From Chamaea fasciata (taxonomy: Eukaryota; Chordata; Aves; Passeriformes; Sylviidae), in contig JARCOQ010000007.1 of the NCBI GenBank assembly GCA_029207755.1, positions 620,001 to 684,000 on the forward strand: DNA of 64,000 bases, given 5' to 3'. A program made the translations under genes and the position numbers. How positions within the stretch are numbered: position 1 is the first letter of the stretch; every line of letters begins with the position of its first letter. Shown here one piece after another: positions 35,101-49,400 of the stretch. Below the pieces are notes generated by a model that did not search any database, was not told the origin of the DNA, and worked only from the letters and a program-made list of their open reading frames with translations.

Positions 35101-37640
35101 ACGGCCCTCTGTGTGTTAAAACCTGAGGTGCACTCCTAACATGAGATAAATGACTGCTATTGGCTACAGCTACATTCCGTTCATCAATTAATTACAAAAT
35201 AATCTAATTACTAACACGACAAGTTAAATGGCTGAGCCCTAGGGAAAAGTGTGATTTCCTGAGATATTTTTGAGGGAAATAGATTTCAGCTTTTAGTCTA
35301 TGGGCATCCACCCTCCATTCCCACTGTTCTCTTTTGCCGGACAAATGGAAGGTCAGTCTCAGAACAACGGTGTCATTGCTAAGGCTGAATGGCAGTGCAT
35401 TAGTCCTCAAACCACATGGTAATCCTGCAGCTTTAGAAACCATAATGAGGAATTCCTTAAAAACGAGACCTGTGGCAGCCAAGTGCTGATTTTGTGCTCC
35501 ACTGCACTAAGTCTATGCCATTAAAACTCGAAGTCAGTGAGACTGGTGCAGGAGCACCGTTGGTGCCACAGACAAGGACAGCTGCTCCCCAGTCCAGAGC
35601 CCACCTGATGAGGTGGCAGAGTTTGCTGTGCTCTCTGCAGCCCAACTCCTGGTGAGCCTTCAGCTGCTCCTGCTCACTCGTGTCCTGTCCAGGTACAGAG
35701 CTCGTGTGCTGCTCTGGACGGGATGGAACTCCAGCAGGGTAACCCTGCGGGTACCCCTGAAGTGCAACACAGAGCTCAGAGCCTGGCTGTGTGCTTTTCC
35801 TTGCAGCTGGGCTAAGCTAGTCCAAGCTGCTTTAAGCAATTTTGTTTAAAGCAATTTACACAAATATTTAGGCTCTTTTCTCTGCTTGTGAATTTCCCTA
35901 AGCATATTACAGAAGTAGGTTAAAAAGAGCTCTTTTTTCCCTGATTGAAGGCAGGACAGACAAACTTTAAAGAATTTCCTTAATTTCATTCCCCTTCGGA
36001 ATGAAAACCATTTTGTGACCAAGCAAGGGTTGTTTCTCACTTTGCAAGCCTTGAGAGCAGGACCCAGGGTGGCCTTCCCAGGTACATCCATACTCGCATC
36101 CATCTAAACCGAAACAACCCCTATGCACAGGGCAGGCTTTCCATCTGGGAGCACAGTTACTAATCCAGCAAGCTATTTGCTGATAGCGCTTTCCACTATT
36201 TGATCAGCTTTGCTTCTAGATTCATAAATCATTGTTCACATAGCGGGCAGGATGGACATACCAAGGCAGCACCGGATGTTAAAAGCAATATAAAGCTTCA
36301 CCACACTACCAGGAATGAGACTTTTCCCTGGGACGGGGCTGGAGAGAGCACGAGAAAGCAGTTTCCCTTCCCCAGCAGCTGTGTTTGGGGCTGACTCAGG
36401 CTGTACCCACAGAGAACTCAGAGAAGCAGACAAAGAATGGGCAAAGGTCCCTTACTCTGTGTACATCCCCCAGCCTCACCTGAGACCTCACACTCACCAG
36501 ACACAAATTGCTCTTCTGTTTTTTCAGTGCTCTGTCCCCAAATACATTAAAGCATTAATGTCCTGGCAAAAAAAAAGCAAAGAAAGCAAATATTAACAGA
36601 CGAGACTGTTTTCTATCACTGCAAATACCTGCCTGTATGCACTGATTACCTGACAAAAATAATTGAGTACAAATGCCCAATAAAACCTTATATTGTAACT
36701 TAAATAGGACAAGATTAGGCAGCTTTCAGACAGCCAAAACACACACACCCAGCCCCACACGAGTACTCCAGCATAGCTTCAGGAGGCGTTCTGAAAGGAT
36801 CCTGGCCAGCACAGCCGCCAGAAGGTTGGGAATACACACAGGAAGGATTTAACTAGACCTCTCTGTAAGGTATGGCCAGGGTCCTTGCAGATACAAGATC
36901 CTTAAGAGCAGATATTGCTCTGTCTCCTGTAGAGGCGATGAGTATGCATGTTCCTGACATGCTGTCTGCTCTCTCAAGCATCATCCAGAGTAACTTTAAC
37001 CCCTTCTTCACCCCAAGGCTTTAAGAGCATCACCCTGCAAGGTTCAACAAGGCGTTTTCTCTCCACATTCCCCATCCTCTTGAGCGCCAGTTGGCTGAGC
37101 TGCCAGAACTCAGCCCCACGTGCTGTCCCCACCTCTTAGACCCTGGAAAGCAAAAACCACAAGATCTTACTGGCAGTCCTGCTGCGACAATGCCGGTGGT
37201 GGACAGTTCCGAGGGAGAGGAGAAAGAAGGGTCTGGAGGTAAACTCTCCCACTGTCATGCAGCAAAGCCGACTGGAGGACGGTGTTGCTGGGCTATAGGA
37301 GTAAAGATGAAGCAAACTCCTTCCCAAAGGAATCCAGCTCCCAGTTTTTCTTCCCTTCCAGGAGCATCCCTTGAGAGAAAAAACTGCATGACCCCCCAAA
37401 CTATTCCACCCTCACTTCACCCCAGGCTGGCAGTGCCAACACACGTGTGATCATTACGCTAATCCTTGGCAGTGGCACGGCTCAGCTCCGAAGGGAAGGG
37501 GTTAAGCCGAGGCAGCACAGCCACTGGGAAGTGGAGACTTAGTTTAAACTGACAAACCCAGTCCTCCGTAAACACAGGGAACAAATCCCACGAAACAGCG
37601 GCCATTAGGACGGTTGTTCTGGCTTTAAAGCAAGCAAGCT
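32151..37640. other. Non-coding stretch, no gene recognised
   Basis: About 5.5 kb of mostly unique sequence. Short GC-richer islands at about 33.6-33.9 and 34.4-34.75 kb carry open frames of 60-100 codons in several frames at once, which speaks against coding. No CR1 3' end, RNA gene or ERV-like frame was seen. Confidence 0.5.
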
Positions 37641-37659
37641 AATCAATGTCGATCCCCGA

Positions 37660-38160
37660 ATCTGCGGGAGCGGAGGGCGCTTACCCCTGACTCCTCATTG
37701 CTCCGTGACCAGAGGTGAAGTGAGAATGTTCTGCCACCGGAATCCGCTGACACGTCGAGAGACTCGAGAGAGAAAGACGGCAGGAGAAAGCGGGAGAAGA
37801 AAAAGGGGTGGAGGCAAGTCTGACATGTTTGTACAGTGTCTGGTTCACCTAAGCTGCCGAGTTTGATTTCAGGGTGTGGTAGCAGATGGGACACGGGAGC
37901 GCTCAGCGTGGAGAAGCCTCAGATTCCTGTTCCACGGAAAACGACGGATGCCAGAGCAGAGCCTCTCGGGACCATCTCGCCTTCTTCTCACCGTCTCCTC
38001 TCTTGGTCCCTACAGGGAATGAGAAAGAGCTCAGAGTTACACCTGGGCACCCCGATGTGCCGGGTTTAGGCAAGAACCTTGGGGAGATCACCTCCCATTC
38101 CCCTCCGCCCTCTTTCACACCCCACTTCACTGTGACTTATTAAAGCTCCGCTCGTCAGCT
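37660..38160 (-). promoter_or_regulatory. PAK6: CpG-enriched block with a splice-donor-like site, candidate PAK6 5' non-coding exon
   Basis: About 28 CpG over 37621-38160, with TCGAGAGACTCGAGAG and ACGGAAAACGACGG among them. On the - strand the sequence ...GGAGTCAGGG is followed by GTAAGC (donor at 37684-37679), a good splice donor for an exon read leftward toward PAK6. Since the first coding exon starts with an acceptor, at least one upstream non-coding exon is required, and this is a fair candidate 10 kb upstream. Inference only. Confidence 0.35.
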
Positions 38161-41100
38161 ATTCTCTCTCGGCTCCACAGCCTCGGGGCCGGGAGCTGCT
38201 GAAGCTTCTAAAAAACCCGGCATCTCCGCCTTCGTAGCCTGGCTGCAGATTTCAGGACCTGCCACCAATCCCTCGTCATTCCAGGAAGGAAAGCTTTGAT
38301 CGCTTGCTTTATGGCTCGCTGTAGAAGAATTCGCCCCATTTATTTGCATTGCAGATGAGCAGCACATGACCTGGTGCTTTTACTTTCCCCCTGTCCTCAC
38401 CATGAGTCAGTGCTGCCAGATCTGGAGTCTGGGATCACCCTCTAATCCAGTTGCGCTGCCTGTGCCTCAGGGTTTACCGACTCCTGGAAACAGGCTTTCC
38501 ACAAGCAGCAGGACACCAGCTCCGGCAGTGCCGGCTGGGCTTGGTGACTGGGCCACCGTCAGAGGACACTTTGGGGATTACAGCCTGGAGCGGCCAGAGT
38601 TCATGGCAGCAAACCCCTCAGCTGCCCTTGCTCCCTTGCAAACAAAGAGGATTCTTGGCCTCTCCAAACCACCGACAATGCTGGCTTAACCCTCAGATAT
38701 TTTTAGGTCCAAAGAACAGAGATATAAACCGTAAAAACCCGCCCCCACGACTTTTTAGGATTTTTTTACAGCATTGGTTTTGTTGAATCCCCCTGAAATA
38801 AATGAGTGATATGCTACAAATAATCATTAGGTGGTCATTATCGTTGCTGGGAGTGGCTTGTCCTGCAGAGATAGGCCAGCCCAGTGACCTTTTAGCCATG
38901 GTCCCCCCATTCCCATTTTCCTCCATAGTGGTTCATTCCAGCTCTAAAAGAGCTGCAGTATCTTTGCACAACCACCAGAGTCTCAGCTGTAGTTGGAATT
39001 CATGAGCTCTACAGTACAACCATGGAGAACGAATAGAACCAAAGTTCACAGAGAACCTTTTGGGCCTGATGGTCTGAGGTTCCTAATCCTCATTTCCCAA
39101 GCTGCTAGCTAAGTTGTGGAAGGATTCTTCCTGAACATGCAGCCACCACTTCTGTGTTACCCCGCAGGTCCCTGCCTGCCACAGTGTCCCAGGTTTCCTG
39201 CCTGTTCCCTCCCCAGGGTATAGGAACTAGAGCTAGCCAGGTTCCTTTCTGTCTGGGGATTAGCTTCTCTCTGCTATGGGGCAGGCACCATAGACAGGTG
39301 TAATCAAAAGAAGGAAAGTTCCTTTTAATAGTAAGAATTCATAGCAAAAAACAAAGGGGGACGGCATCCTTTCCCAAAGCACTGAAACTCACGAGGCAGA
39401 GCGGCGTGGTGGAGGATCAGAGATGAGGAAGCAGAGGGTGAACCTGCTAGGTGTGGATGGCGAACCGTCCCTGTCATCTGTGCGCCTGGGCTTTGCTGCT
39501 GTGCCAGGCAGCGAGGAGTCATTGCACAAGCACGGCGTAGGGAGCGTCACACACAAATGGCTTCTACAGTCTACAAGGAGTCATCCAGCTTTGGAGCTGG
39601 CTCTACATTTGCATGAGTATTGTATTTCCTGGGTTACACGCTAGCACAGTCTTCTAGAATGAGACTTGAGTTCGTTATAAATGGCAGAACCTGATTTTAC
39701 TTGTCAAGGCACAAACTTAGATGAAACCAAGGCAGTTCTGAGTCAGTGTGAACCTCTGCTGCCTACAATCTTAATGAAAAATTAGGACACTTTCCAGTCT
39801 TTATATTCACAAGTTTGGTCCCAGCAGCCCTGCACACTTTGAAGAAAAATTTCCCAGTAAAAACGACACGTCTCTAATTTTCCCCTTCAGCAACTATCCC
39901 TTCATTACACATTTTACTGCTCCTTGTCTGCCTACTGCTCCCTTCTTGCCTAGAGAATTGCACAAGACAATATAAATAATTATACTGGCACATTTATATA
40001 AACATGCCATACACACCCCACTCCTTCTACAGCTGCTCTCTCAGGTCCTGTCGGTCCCCGGGACAGTCGTTCCTGGCAGCAACAAGTGCCGCAGGGTACG
40101 TTGACTAAACGTCTGCATTGCAGCCTGCCTGATTTACCTTCCCAGCAAAGGCCGTTCCATATTCCATGTCCCCTCCCCAGACACAAAGGAAAGCAAATTT
40201 CAGATCCAAAGTGCTGATCTTACCTCGTTCCTCACCCTGCCCAGCCACATCACTGTGCTAGGAGAGCTCCGGGATCTCACGTCCTGCACTACTGCTGCAA
40301 TAGGTTCCATTTAATCCCATTTAATTGTCACTGGAGGAGGATTTTGTGATGAAAACCCCACTGTTCAACGTTTTCTTATTCCAACAGGCAACACGGGGGA
40401 TTTTTAACTTAAAAAATAAAAGGTCAGAGGCACCCAGACCACTGCACCATGCACAACATCTGTCTTCTACCTCAGCCAGGAGAAACATACCTGCCCACCT
40501 GTCTGAAGCTTGTGGGAACTGGGCAAATTGCTAAGGAAAATAGATCTGTGTTTAACCGAGCTCCCAGGAAAAGCGTAACACCGAGGCACAGGAAATCTGA
40601 TCCATTCAAGAAATCCCAGTAAGAACTACAGCAATTCCACCTATGAAGCCAGGTTGTGGCTTAGGACCAGACTTCCCATCAAATCTTCTCTGTGTTCAGG
40701 GATCAGATAGGAAGCAGAAATGCTCTTCCACACAGAATCCCTTCCTTCTCTATCATGGTTCTGTAAATCTAGAGAAGCTGGCCAGGGAAGTGAGAGAATA
40801 CACTTGAGGATTGGGACAAAGGGGTCACTAGGAGAAAGGGTGTGTTGCAAATTTGCACATCAGCACCTACTGGTGGGAGGAAGCACGAGATAGGAATCAA
40901 GTATGGGAGTCTCATAATCAACACATGACTTGAAGCCAGGGCTGGAGATAAGGAGGGAGCAATCCAGAGGCAGTTTCACTTTAAATAAGTGCTTACAGTT
41001 AAGCCACCTTTCCTCATGGGTATCCCCATTCTGAGGTGGGCAGAACATTCCAGGAGAGCATTACCTGGATAGCCAGCTCCAGGGTTTGGGTTATCCTCCT

Positions 41101-41576
41101 GCTTACTATGCACTACTGCCATATCCAGGTAGTGTCCTGAGAGCCAGCAGGACAAAGCCCTGCTTGCACTCCAGCTGCATGAGCTCACCCAGTGTTTTTA
41201 TCCAAGGTTTACTGCCTGAACCAGGGGAGTTCTTTTCTGATTCAGAACAAAACACGAACGCCTGAGAGCTGAAGAACCGGAAGTTCATTGAGCAAGTCCA
41301 TTGCCTCTGCCAGAGCTCTGGGTGCTGTCGAAAATCTGGACACCCCCACACTCCTATCTGGCAGGGCAGTGGGGACCTCAGAGTCCCTCTTTACCCTGTG
41401 CCAAACAATGCGGACTGGGGCACATGGAAGAGTGGAATTTGTCCTGCTTCAGGCTCACTTTGGGTTACAGCCAGGTTCTCCTGGGCCAAACAACTCCTCT
41501 GGTGGAGCTAAGCCTGGCCAGCAAGGAAACAGCACACGGACCTGCAAATTTACCAAACACAATCCCAGAGGCGAGA
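38161..41576. other. Non-coding stretch, no gene recognised
   Basis: About 3.4 kb of unique-looking sequence with mixed composition. Nothing with domain-like translation, splice structure or repeat identity was found. Confidence 0.5.
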
Positions 41577-41775
41577 AGCACAGAATCGTTAAGGTTGGAA
41601 AAGACCTCTAAGATCATCAAGTCCAACCTTTGACCCCATCAGCACCTTGTCAAGCAGACCAGAGGACCGAGTGCCACCTCCAGTCCTTCCTTGAGCACCT
41701 CCCAGGACGGCGGCTCCACCACTGCCCTGGCGCAGTGCCCCAGTGCCTGACAACTGCTTCAGTGAAGAAAGCAGG
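41577..41775 (-). mobile_element. CR1 LINE 3'-end fragment
   Basis: Starts with AAGCACAGAATCGTTAAGG, then TTGGAAAAGACCTCTAAGAT and CATCAAGTCCAACC, the reverse complement of a classic avian CR1 3' terminus, and continues with GCACCTTGTCAAGCAGACC, CAGTGCCACCTCCAGTCC-like text and CTGACAACTGCTTCAGTG. It is the best preserved CR1 end in the window, hence probably the youngest. Confidence 0.95.
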
Positions 41776-44700
41776 TTAAGCTTAGAGAGAGTAAGAAAAC
41801 ATCAGACTCTTGGAAAATTTCAACTCCCACTCTGATGAGAAATTGAAGTTAAAGCTCAAGAAGATCACCCGAACACAGCACATGCTATTTTGCTACTGGT
41901 TAAATTCCTGTGGCTTGGTAGACGTTCTCTACAGATAATATCAATACAGCTTGGAACACAGCCACCTCACGCTTCTTCCAGATCTTTAGCTTGCAAAAAT
42001 TCACAGACTTCTTTGGTCATAACAGAAGTAACGTCCTGGTCCTCCACAAAAGCCTGTGCCACCCTCTACACCAAAGGTGCATCTTCTGCTTCCCACAGAA
42101 GTCACGATGATCAGTCCTGCAATGGCGACATCACAGCAGAAAGCCAACATTGCCTACGGATTCCCAGGTCACCTTGGGAAAGGCATTCTGCACGCTGGTA
42201 AAATGACTGTGACAATGCTCAACTCCCCCAGAACAGAGGCGGCTTAATCTGTTGTTTTTCCAAGCATGCTGCGATCCTTAAGGATGCTATAGAAATGCAG
42301 ATTGAAATCCCTCGCTGGCACCAGAGGAATACAGACCGCAGCCTCTGTTCTGAAGAACTAGGTCAGTCAGCTATCGCTGAAGTATTAGCCAGAATCCAGC
42401 GAATTCCTAGTGGCTAAAATAACGGCTGCAAAAGTCTAACACCATTTGCTGTCATTAGTCACTCTACCTCTGGGTACATTCAAAGCCAACTCTCAAGAGC
42501 TTAGAATAATTTGAGGGTTGCAGCCTATGCTTGTCAAAATCCAGGCACGTGCCTCTGTGCAGCACAGGTTTCCCATCCCACTTGCAGCTTTGTGGAGGCA
42601 GGGAACAACTGCCCTCGCAGCCAACTCAGCCTTACCCTGAAAGCGTTCAGCCCGGGAAAATCAGGGAGATGCACTGCTAATCCCGTGCCAGAGAACGGGC
42701 GTCACCTCCCAGCAGCAGCTTCCCTACGGCAAGTACAGGGGAGGACTTTGACCTATGGTGGTGTGTGGGTGACATTTAAGGTGGGGGGAAGGCTGATAGA
42801 GGCAGAGCAGCTATTCCTGTCTGGAAAAAAAAAAAGAAGGGAAGGGATGACAATTGCAATGGGAACAAGTATCCAAAATTTATTTCAACCCCTTCCAGTT
42901 GCTGAGGCTGGATGAAGCATTTGGTTTCCTCTCCCTAGAAACAGGAGGCAGTTAAGGGGTTAAACCTGGTTGGGGGGGTTTGGGGGTGAGTTTTTTGTTG
43001 TTGTTGTTTGTTTTGGGGTTTTTTTTAACTATTATTTAATTTCTTTTCAAGCTGTGGTTTTTTCAGGAGCCTGGCCCTACAGTTCAGCCACACAGAGTCA
43101 TGCCACAACACAGCAGCCACAACCTGCAATGCAGGAACAGGACCTTCTTGTTCTGCCACTGAGAGCAGCATGTCACAATACTCTACCCTCGGTTTCCCTT
43201 ATCTCCACAAGCAGTGAATGCTCTGGAGTCCACAGAAGGGGTTGCAAAGGATTAAATGATTATAATCCCCACTCAGAGATTTATTGATATAGCACAGAAA
43301 AGTGGTAGCTGAGACATCCTTGTCTTGCATTCTAATTGCTACAACAGAGGAAGAAGTTAATTCCTACCATCCCTAAGAGTGAGTTTTGGTCTTTCCTGAT
43401 AGTGGTTACAGAAGCCTCTTACTTTCTTTATCCTCAGCCTTCATTTAGGCTGGAATTTTTAATAGCCTGAATCCCGCCCAAGACAGAAGGAGATGCTGGT
43501 TGTTCTGAGGTACCAGTTTCAGCACAACACAGACTAGTGGGCAAACAGTAAAGTTCCAACTACCGTTTGTCTCCATTAAAAACAAGTTTCCAAACTACCC
43601 AAAACATCTGTGCAACTACTGGGGCTGTCAGATTCCCCACTAAGGAACTAAAGCATGCACACAGCCAGGCAATGCACCTTAGACAGGACTGGAACACACT
43701 GGCTGTCTCTGGTACTGTAGGAACATTTTTCTACCACAGCCCTACCCTACAATTAAGGGTAGGACTGCCAGACTGAGCGCAGTCACAGCCTACCTGAGCA
43801 CACGGACCTGCTGGCACTTGGCAGAGCAAATGCCCGTCCTTTGGAAGGAGTCTACATCCTGCTGGCTGCTGAGAGAGGGAAACCATGGTGGAACAACTCA
43901 ACCAGAATCCTCTTCAGCACGACACCAGAAACTAGTCCACTGATACACACTTGTGTGTGCATATATCTAAAGATAAAAGAAAATCTCCATCATCATCCTT
44001 AAAGACGGATAGAGCAACATAAGACATAGCCATTTAAGCTGTAAATGAAATGCAACGTTTCCTAATCTGCACATTTAGAGATTCTGAGGTTAGCATTGTA
44101 AAAATAACCGAAAAACTTCAATTAATCTTCTATTTAATCGCCATTCCTCAAACTACTAATTAAAAAAAAAACCCTTTTCTTGTTCATGTGCTTTCTGAGT
44201 TGATAAATAAATTCTGTAAATAAATGAGTTTTAAAAAATCCATTCCAATGCAAAATACAGTTCATTTTAAAAGATAGTTCATTAACTAGTTCATTTCCAC
44301 ATGTGACCTTTGGGGGGGGGGGAAGGGCTTGTTAACACCTAAAATGACCACTTTCTTACTTAGTTCTTCAGAATTTTAATGAAAACTGAAAATCTGGGTA
44401 ACAGTTGGGTCTAAAGATATTCTACAGAAATATTTGAGTATTTATCTGGAAAATTCCTTCATTTTCTTCTTTCCACAGGTAGCAGTCCCAGTCTTAGCAC
44501 AGCCACAGACCACTGAAGGTGATCCCAGACCACAGGTTAGAAGTAGCCAGAAAATTCAGGTGAGCTTAAGTTCTAAGAAACTCTTTTAAAAGCATGTCTT
44601 TAAATAAACAACAGATAATATTCCCTAAATAAATTATTGGCTCAGCTTTGTGTCACCCAGGCTACTGTTTCAAGATGCTTTGGGAGAACCTATTTAGAAC

Positions 44701-46279
44701 TTGGAAGAGAACACAAAAGCCCAAAGGGCTTTGCAAATTTCTGCTTTGGGAGCAAGCAGAATCAGTATTTATTCCCTTTAACACCGAAGAGTATTCTACA
44801 AGAAAGAGGCAGAAATCAGGAGGTTTTCTAAGCAGCTGTCACAGACAGGAGCATTTTGCCTACTGACTTCATCTCACGGCTGATGAGGTGGCACAAGAGT
44901 CTAAGCTATTTGTGCCATTAGTTAATACATTCAGGTTTCTAATGAAATAAACACAAGCAGGTGTTTTTCCTTTTAGGGCCCAATTATTCCATCCCAGCTC
45001 TGGGTTTGCAGTCTGACTTTCCCCCTTTCCCTGCACACTCTGGAGCACTGATGGCTGGGGATTGTGTGTGTTCCCAAAGTGGACAGCTTGCTGCAGCATG
45101 ACCAGCTCAGACATGACTTGCCCAGAGAGACTTCTTCCCAAAGTCAGCTGTAACATCTGCTCTTCGGACGCAATCCAAAATCCCTTGAAACCAGAGCTTT
45201 TGCACTGACTCCCACAAGTGCTAGAAAGATCCTCATTCTAAGCTGGATGTTACAGGAAAGAAGTTAATTTCTAGCATTATTGTATGCAGTGATGTACTTT
45301 CTTGGCCGAGGCCCAAAGTACTCATTATGAAGTGTAACACCCTGCTTAATTCTTCCAGAAGCCAATCATAAGGCTACTATGAATTTTAATGAGCACTGAA
45401 TCAAGACCCAGATGGTTTTTTAAGCCAAATTATCCTGTTCTTGGTTATTTTAAGATCTGTGTAGTGCCTTCTGGCCACTACCTGTTAACTCCTCTGTTCC
45501 TGGCCCAGAATAAGGACAGGCTAGCACCCTTCTTCTCCCCCCTCTAAGCACAGCTCTCCAGCTGTGCTGTGAAGACCCTCAGCTCATTCTGTGCCTTGAA
45601 AAGTCACAGATTTAGAAGACTCATAGGTTGACACAGGTGGAGTAAAAAGGTTCCCACAGCACTTGGCAGGGAAGAAAGTCAAAATACTAGAAGGCCATCA
45701 ATAAGGTAACACTGACCCTGCAGACAGTCCTATTCAACCAATTCTCAGGGACAAACAATTGAGCTCAGAGCCACCAAGTTGACATGATCAGTTTCTGGAG
45801 TCACTGTCTCTGCTCAAGTTGCTGAGTACATTTGCTTTCCAGTTTGCAATGCCGTGTTTCATTTTAACAACTACACCATCTTGTCTATAGACTCTCTCTA
45901 TGCCCTATCAGCAGGCCACCTGCCCCTGGCCAGGGGATGCTGCTGCAGCGCCTCAGCTGGGTCTGCACCAAAAATGACACTGCTCAAAGCCACAGTTTGA
46001 CTACACTGATTCTTCAGAGCAGGTTACTAATTACCTACCACAAACCGTCACCTTAATCTTTCCTTTGACTAAACTTGGGGGTTCTTGTGGGGTGAGCTGT
46101 GGGTGGTTAGTTGGTTGTTTTCATAGATGGGGTAAGAGGGGGAGGAAAGGAAGAAGAACACAAAAGGAAAAAGATTCTACTGCCTGCTTTCCTGGTCCCC
46201 CAGGTATCCGGGATCTTCTCTCACTGCGACAGCAGTTCTCATTCCAGTGTCCCGATACCTCTGTTCGTAATTAAATCCC
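41776..46279. other. Non-coding stretch with low-complexity patches
   Basis: About 4.5 kb. Contains a G/T-rich patch (42970-43024) and a G10 run near 44312. An AT-rich section at 44.03-44.46 kb looks like unique sequence. No gene was recognised. Confidence 0.5.
42970..43024 (+). repeat. G/T low-complexity patch
   Basis: GGTTGGGGGGGTTTGGGGGTG followed by TTGTTGTTGTTTGTTTTGGGG and a T run. The G-runs of 7, 5 and 4 could support a G-quadruplex on this strand. Confidence 0.7.
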
Positions 46280-46412
46280 CTTTATATACTCATAGAATCA
46301 CAGAAATCACAGAATAGTTTGGGTTGGAAGAGACCTTAAAGATCATTCAGTTCCAACCCCCCTCCATGGGCAGGAAACCTTCCAATAGACCAGGCTCCTC
46401 CAAGGCTCCTCC
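46280..46412 (-). mobile_element. CR1 LINE 3'-end fragment
   Basis: ATAGAATCACAGAAATCACA, GTTTGGGTTGGAAGAGACC, TTAAAGATCATTCAGTTCC, CCCTCCATGGGCAGGAAACC, TTCCAATAGACCAGGCTCC: reverse complement of an avian CR1 3' end, severely 5' truncated. Confidence 0.95.
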
Positions 46413-49400
46413 AGCCTCGCTCGTATGGGTTTTTGTTTTCATATTCTGGGATTGTTTCCATCCCTCTAACCCCCTCAGCTTTGCCTGGTAAACAGGTGGA
46501 TGTCACAGAAATGAAAAGCATGAAAAGGAAAGAGTAACCAAAACTGAAATGCAGCATTATGCAAGGCAGCTATGGAGAAGAAACAATGTTATGTCACTGG
46601 CTGTTACTCAGTCAAGAGCGTTTAATGAGTTCACGCTATTTAACCACCTCCCCAAAATGGGCATCACAGCTTGCAGGACGCAGACAGAACTCTAAGATGA
46701 TTGAAAATGAGGAGTGGGAGGGAAATAAGGAAGCAAAAGCTGGTTTAATGTCCTTTCTTGCCTTCAGTTGCATGACACGTGGCACAGTTGTCCTAAGTCT
46801 GGGTCTGAAATATTTATTTTTTAATTCACTGAAAACATCCTGACTGAGCAGCAGGAGTGCAAGTGACACACAGAACTTGCCATCATTTGCTAAAGCAGAG
46901 AAGGAGCTCGGTCTCTGTGCCGAGATTGCCAAGTCCAGCAAAAACATCCAGCTCAGGAACTCAGACAGCTCTGCCTTTGGAAGTGGCCCGAGGAGCATGT
47001 GCTTTAACCAGCACCGGTCCCTTTGAACCACATTTGAACTTCTAAGCAGTGAAAAATCATTGTGCCCTGTTCCTATTCCTCTGAGCAATCGCACACAGGC
47101 CCCTCTTATTACTACATTAGTGTAATTTTGTCTCCGACATTCCCCCTGAGAGGAATTACTCATGTCCTGCTATTATTTATTTTACTGCTAAGAACCTGTG
47201 TTTTAGGAGTAGTTTTAATTAAATACCAATCCTCCTCCTCCTCAATTAGGATCACCTTTATCTAGGTTGCTTGCTGTGCTTTGCATTATCCAGCAGCAAC
47301 GCTTGTTTCCTCTATATTTCCCTCCTTTCATGGTTTCTCTCTGGAACTCAAGAAAGCCCCCCTTTACCACCAAATCGTATCAACCAAAATAAAAGGTTTT
47401 ACCAGATGTAAAGATCCATCCCAAGGAAGATAACCTGACATTTAACACTAGTTATGCAGAATTCCAGTTTAAAGTTATGTCAAGTGGCACTGCCAAAAGC
47501 GGCAGCAGCAGCTCCCCAAAGGCACAGGCTGCTGTGCTGGCCTGTCCACCAGTCCACAGCACGTGGCTACTGCTGTCCCTTTCCAGTTTCCCTGCTCCTC
47601 TGGGGCCTTGCTTGCACTTCCTTTGCTCCCTGCTCCCCTCTCATGTTGTGGTTTTCTTTGGGAGTTTGAAGTGCAGCATGGCCATCCCCTGGGTAAACAC
47701 CTCTTCAGTCTTTGCTGTCCCTGGATAATGAATCAGGTCACAATGTATTCCAGACTTGGGTACACAGGATTCTTGGAAGCTGCCCTAGATGAATGACTTA
47801 AGAATTATTCATTCATGCTCCCCAAGTGACAGAGGCAGAAACCGATGACTCCTGACTGGGAAGTTGGCAGGAATATCCTCAACTATTCCTACGGAGTGGA
47901 ATTAAGCTGCAGCAACTACATCCAAGTGCATGAGCTGATCCAGCGCCCAGCAGCGCCAGCTGCAGAGACAGCACAGCATTACACAACCACTGCTGGCACC
48001 AAGGCTCTCCTGGCCACCAGCCCCTGCCTCAACATTGGGCACAAGTGCCCTTCCCCAGGCAACCTCACCCGGCCACTCTGCTGCCCATCCTGAGCACAAT
48101 TTCCCCCCAGGCACTGCTCGGTTCCCACCTTCCCTTGGGAAAGGAAGAGACAACCAAGTGTTTTAATTTCACTCTTCACAGACTTGACAAGGCTTTTTTC
48201 CAAAAGTTTACTGACTACAGTTACTTCCCTAAGCAGAACGTGGTTTTGTTTTTATGAGCACGTATTAGTCCTTTTCCAAGAGCAAAATGGAACTGCATCA
48301 AAGCATTAGCACCATCAGCACACAAAGAGAAAGTGTGGATGCTCTGCCCTGCACTTCCCGGCTCAGCGAGTGCCTTCCCTCCGCGAGTCCAGCAGCTCTG
48401 CCAAATCTGTGCTCTGCTGTACTCCCATCAAGGACTGTCATTTATACCCCACAACCTAAGCACACATTTCTTAGGCTGGAGGTTCCCCAGCTAGGAAATT
48501 TTCAGTACAAGGAACGGATGCTGATGATCAAACATTTTTTACGTGTTACCAGTTTTTTTTCAGAGCCATCTCTGTACACTCAAGGTATTTTTTTCTTACC
48601 TTTAACAAGCTGTTCCTGCAGCTGGGACAAGCTCTACTACTTTCTGGCCTCTCCACCAACACTTTTCAACAGCAATAAACTGGTTGTTCAGGTGTCATTC
48701 AAATTTTAAAAAAAAAAAAAAAAATCTTATCTCCTTGCTCTTGGTTTCAACAGCATTTCTTCAAACCATGCCAATTAAAAACATTTAAGTCCAAGTTCCC
48801 AAGGCAGGAACCATCTTCATTTTGCCTCCTACAGAACAACAAATAATCTAGCAATGTTGAAAACCACTAAATTAATAAACCATAAGCTGATGTCTATTTA
48901 CTAACTTTTACTTTCGTTCACCTACTGTTCTTTCAATATCCATAATTCTGCTACTTAAATATGCTTTAGAGGCATTTAGTCACTATTAGAACACAGGCAG
49001 TGTTAAAAACACCACAGGCACAAGGCAACGTTAAAAACATTCTCCCTCATTTTTATGGCTTCATACCTCAGAATATTCGCTCTTATTGGCTGATTTTTCA
49101 GCCTAAAAAGGGAGTACCAGAGACATAATACATTTATCTGAGTTCTACAGGCTAGGGAGGCAACAAAACTGCAGAAGTCATTTCAGCTTCAGTGTTCAGA
49201 ATGCTGAACCCTGTTGCCCCATCTACTTCACAAAAAAGCAGGCTTACCTTGAAAAAAGATCCCGGAGAAATACTTTTGGAGTGAATTCAGTCCCTTCTTC
49301 CTTCTGACTGCAGGTTGCTGCTTGTCTTAAGCACGGGAAACATCCCTTGCTTCAGGCAAAAATTCTCAGCAATTTAGTCTTAAAGCTTCTGCAGAAAACT

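Noticed and set aside
46636..47163. 175-codon frame on the - strand
   Set aside because: No recognisable domain, overlapping open frames on the other strand, and no splice signals that make a gene.
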